From NCBI GenBank assembly GCA_964459495.1, contig CAYWNK010000047.1, positions 1 through 28,816 of the forward strand: a stretch of 28,816 nt of DNA. The letters are read 5' to 3'. Source of the stretch: CAYWNK01 sp964459495. Its GTDB lineage: Bacteria > Planctomycetota > UBA1135 > GCA-002686595. How positions within the stretch are numbered: position 1 is the stretch's first letter; every line of letters begins with the position of its first letter. The notes below the pieces were generated by a model. That model made no database searches, was not told the origin of the DNA, and saw only the letters and a program-made list of their open reading frames with translations. Shown piece after piece: positions 6,699 to 13,248 of this stretch. The translations under genes were made by a program, and so were the position numbers.

Positions 6699-9071
6699 AT
6701 GAGCCACGACGATTCGAGTCGGGCGGCCACAGGCGAGCGCCTGGGGCTGGCATTGTTTCTGGTGGGCGCGTTCCCGCTGGTCCTGGTCGCGATGAGCATT
6801 CTGCGGCCGCCGGCTCCCGACGCGGAGCTCACAGGGCTGGCGAGCCTTGCCCAGGCCATCGTGGCCGGATTCGGCCAGGTCGCACCATTGATCATGAGTG
6901 CGGGCCTCGTCGGCATCGGCATCGCGCTGTTCCTAGGTTTCGGGCTGCGCGATCCCCTGCGCCACGTCATCGGCATCGGCGGGATCGCCCTGGGTTTGGT
7001 GGTCGTTCTCGGCGCCCTAGAAAACGGAATGGGCGGCCGGCTCGGCGAGCGCCTGGGCGGTAGCGTTGCCGGGGCCCTCGGAACCGCTGTGGGGCTGGCC
7101 CTCGGGGTGGCCCTAGCGGCAGGGACTGTGGGGTTGACCTGGTTCCGCGACTACCTGCCTGCCTTCGAAAAATCCGGAGGCGGTGCCACGCTCGGCGACG
7201 CGCTGACGGAGTCGGACTATGACGGGGTCTCTGCGGCCGAGGCGAACATGCTTGTCCCGGACGAGTCGACGCTCGCGTATATGGAGGAGTTGTGGCGCCA
7301 TGCGTCCGAGGCTCCCCAGGCAGCGCCGGTGCCGCCGTCTCCTTACCCCGATGACGTTCGTCTACGCGGTGAGGTGCCCGATGGCGCCAAGCCCCTAAGC
7401 ACTAGCGATGACCCGGCCCCAACCGAAGCGGATTCACTTTCGGCTGACCCCCCTCCCCAGCCCGGGGGCTGGCAGCGCAACCCCGCCCAGCGGCCCTCCG
7501 AGGTCGCTCCTGGCAGCCCTGTGGCTCCCGTGCAGCCGCGGGGGGAGGACGATCCCCCTTCCATCCACCCGGTTCGAGATTTCCGAGGCGCCCCTGGCCT
7601 CACCGCCGGCATTCCGATCCCCACCACCACCCGCGAGCAGGCAGAAGATCCCTTCCGAGAGCTCTCCTCGGAAGACCTGAGGTTCGCCGAAGAGGAGGCG
7701 TCTGAGGCCGAAGCCGCCGCCGCAGTCGAGTCCGAGGCCCCCTCGGAGCCGTCCGGAGCCGAGGACGTGCTTGAGCCCGCCGCAGCGGGCAACGCTCCTC
7801 CCCGTCCCAGCTGGGAACAGGAGGCACTCTTCGAGGAGGAAGAGGAAGACGCGGACGAAGACGCGGACGAAGACGAGGTGGGGGAGGGCATTTCGGCCCT
7901 CGAAGAAGACTCCGAAGAGGAGGACTCCGAAGAAGAGGAGTACATCTACGTCGACGAGGACGGCAACGAGATCGCCGCCGAGGATGTGGAGGGCCTCGAG
8001 GAGGAAGAAGAGGAGGAGGAAGAAGAGGACGCCGAGGAAGAGGCCGAGCTCGAAGTAGAGGAGCTCGAGGAAGATTCCGACCCCGACGCTGAGTACGAGG
8101 AAGAGGAGGCGGAGGACGGCGAGGAGTCGCCCGCCGAAGACGCCGAAGACGCCGAGGCGGCCGAGCTCGAGGAGGAGTCCGACGAGGAAGAGGACTCTGA
8201 GGAGGAAGAGGAGGAGTACATCTACGTCGATGAGGACGGCAACGAGATCGCCGCCGAGGACGTAGAGGACCTGGAAGAAGAAGAGGCCGAAGAGGCCGAA
8301 GAGGCCGAAGAAGCGGCAGAGCTTGAGGAAGAGGGCCCCGAGCCCGAAGCCGAGTACGAGGAAGAAGAGGAAGAAGAGGAAGAGGCCGAGTACGAGGACG
8401 AGGAAGAAGACGAGGCAGCTGAGCTGGAGGAGGACGTCGAAGCTGAGGCCGAAGCTTCTGAGGACACTGAGGACACTGAATACGCGGTCGTCGAGGAAAC
8501 GGAGTCCCTGGGGGTCGTTGCCGCGGCAGCTCAGGCCGCGCCAGCGGTCGCCCTGGACCCAGGCGCGACCGGCGCCGACCCCTTCGCCAGTACGGCGGGC
8601 GATGACGATCTGGCCGAGAGCCTGGCCGAGAGCCTGGCGGACGCGAGCCCGAGCGGGGAAGGCAGCGACCTCGACGAGCCGGAGGTCGTGATCACGCCCC
8701 AGGCCAGCCCTCCCAAGAAGAAAAAGGGCTCCAAGGCCCAGTCCAAGACCCAAGCGAAGTCGAAGTCGAAGCCAAAGTCCAAGGCCCGCTCGAAGGCCAA
8801 ATCCCAGCCCCAGGCCGGTAAGGCCGCCGCCGAACCGATCGACCAATTGGTCCACGACTGCGGCCGGCTCTTCCTGGAGGAGGGGCGCGTGGCCGTCTCG
8901 CTCCTGCAGCGCAGGCATAGCCTGGCCTTCGATGAGGCCTGCGAGGTGCTCGACCAGCTCCAGCAAGCCGGTCTGATCGGACCCTACCGCGGCGGCAAGC
9001 GCCGGGAGATCCTACTCAGCTTCGAGGAATGGGAAGCCCGTCCGGCCTCCGCCCCGGGCGCTTCCGGATGA
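6699..9071 (+). CDS. Motorless FtsK-like protein: 4 TM segments, acidic linker, gamma winged helix
   Basis: This 790-residue protein has no named family that I recognise, but its layout mirrors FtsK. About four hydrophobic segments occupy residues 13-160 (LALFLVGAFPLVLVAM, IALFLGFGL, IGIGGIALGLVVVLGAL, ALGLALGVALAAG). A long Pro/Ser/Glu region follows, then a very acidic tract (about 380-610) with the 17-residue unit YIYVDEDGNEIAAEDVE at 415 and again at 507. A Lys/Ser-rich stretch (about 671-708) precedes a C-terminal domain (about 713-783) that aligns with the FtsK gamma domain next door: both share SLLQR, a DQ-x-x-x-AG core, G-x-K-x-REI and E-x-WE. No Walker motifs exist anywhere. The start lies one base after the ftsK stop with GGGGGA upstream, so the two are probably co-translated. 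The function is unknown; a membrane-bound partner of FtsK, Xer or the division site is my inference. Confidence 0.85.
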   Translation: MSHDDSSRAATGERLGLALFLVGAFPLVLVAMSILRPPAPDAELTGLASLAQAIVAGFGQVAPLIMSAGLVGIGIALFLGFGLRDPLRHVIGIGGIALGLVVVLGALENGMGGRLGERLGGSVAGALGTAVGLALGVALAAGTVGLTWFRDYLPAFEKSGGGATLGDALTESDYDGVSAAEANMLVPDESTLAYMEELWRHASEAPQAAPVPPSPYPDDVRLRGEVPDGAKPLSTSDDPAPTEADSLSADPPPQPGGWQRNPAQRPSEVAPGSPVAPVQPRGEDDPPSIHPVRDFRGAPGLTAGIPIPTTTREQAEDPFRELSSEDLRFAEEEASEAEAAAAVESEAPSEPSGAEDVLEPAAAGNAPPRPSWEQEALFEEEEEDADEDADEDEVGEGISALEEDSEEEDSEEEEYIYVDEDGNEIAAEDVEGLEEEEEEEEEEDAEEEAELEVEELEEDSDPDAEYEEEEAEDGEESPAEDAEDAEAAELEEESDEEEDSEEEEEEYIYVDEDGNEIAAEDVEDLEEEEAEEAEEAEEAAELEEEGPEPEAEYEEEEEEEEEAEYEDEEEDEAAELEEDVEAEAEASEDTEDTEYAVVEETESLGVVAAAAQAAPAVALDPGATGADPFASTAGDDDLAESLAESLADASPSGEGSDLDEPEVVITPQASPPKKKKGSKAQSKTQAKSKSKPKSKARSKAKSQPQAGKAAAEPIDQLVHDCGRLFLEEGRVAVSLLQRRHSLAFDEACEVLDQLQQAGLIGPYRGGKRREILLSFEEWEARPASAPGASG
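7941..8267 (+). repeat. Internal duplication in the acidic linker of the motorless FtsK-like gene
   Basis: Two nearly identical 51-base blocks start at 7941 and 8217 and both encode YIYVDEDGNEIAAEDVE, 276 bases (92 codons) apart. The Glu-rich flanks also resemble each other, each containing AELEEE-type and AEYEEEE-type segments. The region therefore looks like a tandem duplication of about 92 codons that has since drifted in its low-complexity parts. Confidence 0.8.
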
Positions 9072-9110
9072 TAGGATCCCCGGTCAGGGCCTAGGTCCCT
9101 GCCCATCCAA

Positions 9111-10451
9111 GTGCCCGATCCCGCCAGCGTCTCCCTCGTCCATCTGGGCTGCGCCCGGAATCTCATCGACTCCGAGCTCATCCTGGCCCGGATGGCGGAG
9201 CAGGGGCTCCAGGTCAGCGGCGACCCGGAGCAGGCCCACACCGTTGTCCTGAACACCTGCTCCTTCATCGGACCCGCCCGGGAGGAGTCGTATGGGGCGA
9301 TTCGCGGGCTGGTGGAGCGCAAGCGCGCCGGCAGCCTGGGGCACGTGGTCGTCGCGGGCTGTCTTGTGCAGCGCTATCGCACGCGCCTGCGCGAGGAATT
9401 CCCTGATGTCGACGTCTTCGCCGAGATCTCCGACTACCGCAGTCTGGCCAAGGAAATCCGGGCGCTCTCCGAGGGGCGCGTGGCCAAGAGCTACCTGGAA
9501 AGCCCGGGCCTCCGGCCGCCCGACCAGGAAGACGCGCGACTTCTGGCGACGCCCGGCTCGTACGCTTACCTGCGCATCAGCCACGGCTGCGACCACACCT
9601 GTTCGTTTTGCGCCATCCCCGGCATCCGCGGCCCGCACCGCTCCAAGCGGCCCGCCGACGTCTGCGCCGAGGCCGAGCAGCTGATCGCCGCTGGCGTGCG
9701 CGAGCTGGTCCTGGTCGCCGAGGATTCAACCGCCTGGGGCCGCGACTTTGGCATGGAACTCCCCGAGCTCGTGCAGGCCCTAGCCGATCTACCGGGCGAG
9801 CAGAGGGTGCGCGTCATGTACGCCTACCCCAACCGCTTCCCCTGGGACCTGGCGCGGCTCATGCGCGAGCATCCCAAGGTGCTGCCCTATCTCGATATCC
9901 CGACCCAGCACATCGCGACTCCGGTCCTGCGGGCCATGCGCCGCGCCGGCAGCGGCGACCAGGTGCGGGGTGTTCTCGATCGCCTGCGCGAGGAGGTGCC
10001 GGGTATCACCCTGCGCAGCACCCTGCTGGTTGGCTTCCCCGGTGAAACGGAGGAACACGTCGAAGAGCTCTGCGCCCACGTTCGGCGCTATGGGCTCGGC
10101 CGCCTCGGCGCCTTCACCTACAGCCCCGAGGAGGGCACATCCGGTTTCGAGCTGGAGAGCACGGTGCCCAAGAAGGAGGCGGAGGCTCGCCTTGCCGCCG
10201 TTCTTGCGGCTCGGGATAGCGCGCTCGAGGCCCATCAGCAGGCCCAGGTCGGCCAGGTGCTCGAGGTCCTTGTCGACGAAGCCACCGACGACGAGCGCGT
10301 GGCCGTGGGCCGTAGCGAAATGGACGCTCCCGAGGTCGACCCGCGCGTTTACATCGAATGCGCCGAGGCCGAGCTGCGGGTCGGTGACCGTGTTTCCGTG
10401 CGCGTATCGGCGGTCGGCCAGGAGTTCGACCTCTGGGGAGAGCTGGCGTGA
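9111..10451 (+). CDS. rimO: Ribosomal protein S12 methylthiotransferase RimO
   Basis: RimO is a radical-SAM enzyme that adds a methylthio group to an aspartate of ribosomal protein S12. The 446-residue product has the MTTase N-terminal domain with its three cluster cysteines (C14 in HLGCARN, C50 in NTCSF, C84 in AGCLVQR), the radical-SAM motif C160-x3-C164-x2-C167 followed by AIPGIRGPHRS, the EDSTAWG segment typical of RimO, the DIPTQH and LVGFPGETEE motifs, and a C-terminal TRAM-like domain ending in DLWGEL. These favour RimO over the tRNA enzyme MiaB. The GTG start has no clear ribosome site. The stop overlaps the pgsA start (GTGA). Confidence 0.95.
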   Translation: MPDPASVSLVHLGCARNLIDSELILARMAEQGLQVSGDPEQAHTVVLNTCSFIGPAREESYGAIRGLVERKRAGSLGHVVVAGCLVQRYRTRLREEFPDVDVFAEISDYRSLAKEIRALSEGRVAKSYLESPGLRPPDQEDARLLATPGSYAYLRISHGCDHTCSFCAIPGIRGPHRSKRPADVCAEAEQLIAAGVRELVLVAEDSTAWGRDFGMELPELVQALADLPGEQRVRVMYAYPNRFPWDLARLMREHPKVLPYLDIPTQHIATPVLRAMRRAGSGDQVRGVLDRLREEVPGITLRSTLLVGFPGETEEHVEELCAHVRRYGLGRLGAFTYSPEEGTSGFELESTVPKKEAEARLAAVLAARDSALEAHQQAQVGQVLEVLVDEATDDERVAVGRSEMDAPEVDPRVYIECAEAELRVGDRVSVRVSAVGQEFDLWGELA

Positions 10452-11068
10452 GCGGCGGCGTCTTTGCGCACTGGCCCAACCGGATCACGGCGATCCGGTT
10501 TGTGGGAGCGTTGATCCTGTTCGCGCTGTTCACCTACCTGCAGGACCACACGCCCGCGACCGTCCACGAGGACCGGCTGCTGGTCTGCGTTGCGTTTTGG
10601 CTTTTCGTCATCACTGCAGCGACGGACTTTCTCGACGGCTACCTCGCGCGTCGGGACCAGCTGGTCTCTGCGTTCGGCCGCATCGCCGACCCCTTCACCG
10701 ACAAGGTCTTGATCCTGGGTGCGATGATCTATGCGGCGGTCATGCCCTGGACCTCGGCTTGGATGCCCACCTGGATCGTCGTCGCAGTGCTGGCCCGGGA
10801 ACTCCTGGTCACCGGCATCCGCGGCTACGTGGAGAAGATGGGTGGTGAGTTCCCGGCCGACGGCTGGGGCAAGATCAAGATGATCGTGCAGAGCATCGCC
10901 GTCGGAGGCCTGATCTGGATGGAGGCCTTCGCCTGGCCGCCCGCCTGGTACAGCTTCTGGAGCGTCGTCGTGCATGTGCTGGTTTGGGCCACCCTGATCT
11001 CGACGCTTGGTTCGGGTCTGAACTACGTGCTGCGGACCCGGGACGTCCTGGCTGAGGCGGAGTCTTGA
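10448..11068 (+). CDS. pgsA: CDP-diacylglycerol-glycerol-3-phosphate 3-phosphatidyltransferase
   Basis: PgsA makes phosphatidylglycerol phosphate from CDP-diacylglycerol and glycerol 3-phosphate in the inner membrane. The 206-residue product carries the full CDP-alcohol phosphatidyltransferase motif D60-x2-D63-G64-x2-A67-R68-x8-G77-x3-D81-x3-D85, and several hydrophobic segments surround it. The N-terminal WPNRITAIRF is also typical. The GTG start overlaps the rimO stop and the stop overlaps the TTG start of pgpA, so PgsA and the next-step phosphatase are likely made together. Confidence 0.93.
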   Translation: MSGGVFAHWPNRITAIRFVGALILFALFTYLQDHTPATVHEDRLLVCVAFWLFVITAATDFLDGYLARRDQLVSAFGRIADPFTDKVLILGAMIYAAVMPWTSAWMPTWIVVAVLARELLVTGIRGYVEKMGGEFPADGWGKIKMIVQSIAVGGLIWMEAFAWPPAWYSFWSVVVHVLVWATLISTLGSGLNYVLRTRDVLAEAES

Positions 11069-11556
11069 GCTTTCTCGATCGCTGCAAGCTGGGGATCGTG
11101 ACCTCGGGTTTCCTGGGCCTGGCTCCGGTGGCCCCTGGAACGGTGGGCACTTTGGGCGGGGTGGCGATCGCCTGGGCGCTGATTGGGGCGAGCCCCTACG
11201 CGGTCTGGGTCCTCGTCGCCGCGGTTCTGCTCTACCTGGTCGGCCGCTCCCTCGCTCCCTGGGCCGAGGGGCAGCACGGCAAGGACCCCCAATTCTTCGT
11301 CTTGGACGAGGTCGTGGGCTATCTGGTCACCATCGCATGGGTGCGTCCGCCAACCTTTCTTACCCTGGCGGTGGGATTTCTGGCCTTCCGGCTGTTCGAC
11401 GTGTGGAAGCCCGCTCCGATCCGGCGGCTGGAGACCTTGCCCGGCGGCGACGGGATCATGGCGGACGATGTCATGGCTGGAATCTACGCCTTTGCTACTC
11501 TGCTCGTCCTACGCTTGTTGTTCCCCGGGGCCGACGTCAACCCCTGGGAGCTGTAG
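11065..11556 (+). CDS. pgpA: Phosphatidylglycerophosphatase A
   Basis: PgpA removes the phosphate from phosphatidylglycerol phosphate, finishing phosphatidylglycerol. The 163-residue product shows the family motifs: GLAPVAPGTVGTLGG near the N-terminus, FVLDEVVGYLVT in the middle, and FRLFDVWKPAPIRRLE with GGDGIMADDVMAGIYA near the C-terminus. These acidic residues are thought to bind the metal. Several membrane segments are evident. The TTG start is set by the TTGA overlap with pgsA; no later start would keep the conserved N-terminus. The pairing with pgsA strongly supports the function. Confidence 0.93.
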   Translation: MSFLDRCKLGIVTSGFLGLAPVAPGTVGTLGGVAIAWALIGASPYAVWVLVAAVLLYLVGRSLAPWAEGQHGKDPQFFVLDEVVGYLVTIAWVRPPTFLTLAVGFLAFRLFDVWKPAPIRRLETLPGGDGIMADDVMAGIYAFATLLVLRLLFPGADVNPWEL

Positions 11557-11583
11557 CACTCCGTTCCCCTTCCGGGTCCTCCC

Positions 11584-12936
11584 ATGAGTATCGCGGCACG
11601 CTTCGCACTCGCTATGACCGTCGCGCTCGCGGTGGTGATGTTTGGGGCGGGGTACTTTCTGCTGAACAAGACCCGCGAGGTCGTGGACTCGAGTGTTGAT
11701 CAGTCGATGATCGCGGCCACCGTGGCCCAGGCGGAGGAGCATGCGCTCGCGGAGACGGATGCGGACAAGAAGATGTACGTCCAGGCCAGCGGTGCTGCCC
11801 GCTCGGACGGCGTGGTCAAACGCTTTGATGTCAAAGTGCAGCACGGCAAGTACAGCGGCCGCGACGGGCATCTCTATGAGCTCGACGCCGAGCACAAGCT
11901 GCTGGCGCCCGATGCGGGCAACAACCCCCACGAGGATCTCTTCGGCTTGTTTCTGGTCGTGACCGCCGCGGTCGTGCTGGTGGGCGCCGGCGTCTCCAGC
12001 CTGATCGCCGTGCAGATCTCCAAGCCGCTCGACGTGCTGGTCACCGACGTGCGTGCGATCGCCCGGGGCAACCTGCATCACCGGACCCGGGTCCAGGGCA
12101 GCGGCGAGGTGCGCGGCTTGGCCTTAGCCATCGACAAGATGGCCCATAGCTTGGAGGAAGCCCAGGACGCCGAGATCGAGTTCGGCATGCGCGAGCGTGA
12201 GCGCGAGGTCGCCATGGAGGTGTCCGAGTCACTGCGCCCCGATACGCATCCCGAGCTCGAGGGCTACGGGGTCGCCATGACCCACGTGGCATCGGCCGAG
12301 ACGGGTGGCGACTTCCACGACTACCAGGCGATGGAGGATGGGCGACTGGCCCTGTTGGTGTGCGACGTCTCGGGCACCGGGGTTCCGGGCGCGATCGTAG
12401 GCGCAACCGCGCGCGCCTACCTCAAATCGGAGCTCGAGCATTCGACCGGCATCGAGGACAGCCTAAAGCGGGTCAATGCCAAAGTGGCCCGGGACGTCCG
12501 TCGGGGCATGTTCGTAACCGCCCTCGCCATGGTGGTCGATCCCGTCGAGCACATTGCCACCGTCGCGTGCGCTGGCCACAAGCTGTCGTTGATCCGCTGG
12601 GACGCAGCGGCGGGCCAGGTCAAGCTGATTCAGCCTGAGGGAATTGCCCTAGGCTTCGACAGCGGCCCGGTCTTCGACCGCAAGCTCGAGCTGATCCACG
12701 CGCCCCTCGAGCCGGGCGATCGCATCCTGATCGCTGGCACCGGGGCCGTCCGGGTGACCGACGAGGACGGAGCCGAGCTGGGCGAGAAGGAGTTTTATCG
12801 GGCGTTTGCGCGCAACGCGAAGAAGGCCCCCGAGGTTCTTTTGGACAGCATCGTCGCGACTCTGGAGGAGTTCGCTGGTGAGACGGCGTTCCCCGCCGAC
12901 GTTTCGATGATCGTCCTCGCGCGCAACCCCGCCTGA
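11584..12936 (+). CDS. Membrane HAMP protein with a degenerate SpoIIE/RsbU-type PP2C phosphatase domain
   Basis: The 450-residue protein has a first membrane helix (about 5-28), an outside sensor region of about 90 residues, a second helix (about 119-147), a HAMP linker (about 148-200, KPLDVLVTDVRAIARGNL), and a SpoIIE-type PP2C domain to the C-terminus. In other bacteria such proteins dephosphorylate anti-anti-sigma factors. GGDFHD (G241-D246), CDVSG (D261) and the MFVTALAMVVDP and CAGHKLSLI segments match the family. However, the usual TDG is GTG (Asp replaced by T386), and the usual C-terminal DD/DN-x-T is A438-D439-V-S, so two expected metal-binding aspartates appear lost. It may be a weak phosphatase or a binding-only pseudophosphatase. 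No sigma-factor genes lie nearby. Confidence 0.85.
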   Translation: MSIAARFALAMTVALAVVMFGAGYFLLNKTREVVDSSVDQSMIAATVAQAEEHALAETDADKKMYVQASGAARSDGVVKRFDVKVQHGKYSGRDGHLYELDAEHKLLAPDAGNNPHEDLFGLFLVVTAAVVLVGAGVSSLIAVQISKPLDVLVTDVRAIARGNLHHRTRVQGSGEVRGLALAIDKMAHSLEEAQDAEIEFGMREREREVAMEVSESLRPDTHPELEGYGVAMTHVASAETGGDFHDYQAMEDGRLALLVCDVSGTGVPGAIVGATARAYLKSELEHSTGIEDSLKRVNAKVARDVRRGMFVTALAMVVDPVEHIATVACAGHKLSLIRWDAAAGQVKLIQPEGIALGFDSGPVFDRKLELIHAPLEPGDRILIAGTGAVRVTDEDGAELGEKEFYRAFARNAKKAPEVLLDSIVATLEEFAGETAFPADVSMIVLARNPA

Positions 12937-12959
12937 GCCGCCTCGCGCCCTAGCCGCCC

Positions 12960-13244
12960 ATGCAGATCTCCGAGTTTCAGAAACTGATCGAAGCCGTCTA
13001 CTACGAGAAGGACTCGAAGCGCGGCCTCGCGGGCACGCACATGTGGTTCTGTGAAGAGGTGGGGGAGCTCACCCGCGCGCTACGCCGCGACACCCGCCAC
13101 GAGCTCGAGGGTGAATTCGCCGATGTGCTCGCCTGGCTGTCGTCGCTCGCCTCGATCGCCGGCATCGACCTGCAGGCCGCTGCGGAGAAAAAGTACGCCA
13201 AGGGCTGCCCGCGCTGCTCCGACACCCCCTGCACCTGCGGTTGA
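12960..13244 (+). CDS. MazG-like nucleotide pyrophosphohydrolase with a cysteine-rich tail
   Basis: The 94-residue product is a minimal all-alpha NTP pyrophosphohydrolase. The metal-binding EEVGE (residues 32-36) and the later EFAD (about 54-57) are the MazG signature, and GIDLQAAAEKKYAKG is the usual final helix. The enzymes hydrolyse NTPs or dNTPs to NMP and pyrophosphate, often to clear damaged or non-canonical nucleotides. The last residues, CPRCSDTPCTC, could bind zinc; similar tails occur in some short MazG-like proteins. No Shine-Dalgarno sequence is evident. The gene ends four bases before priA, suggesting a link to DNA replication or repair; that is inference. Confidence 0.85.
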   Translation: MQISEFQKLIEAVYYEKDSKRGLAGTHMWFCEEVGELTRALRRDTRHELEGEFADVLAWLSSLASIAGIDLQAAAEKKYAKGCPRCSDTPCTCG

Positions 13245-13248
13245 CCTG

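Noticed and set aside
7434..8966. A 510-codon open frame on the minus strand, full of Leu, Phe and Val, opposite the acidic linker
   Set aside because: It is the complement of GAG/GAA repeats, which automatically reads as Leu/Phe or Ser in other frames. It lacks a motif, and the plus strand holds the real gene.
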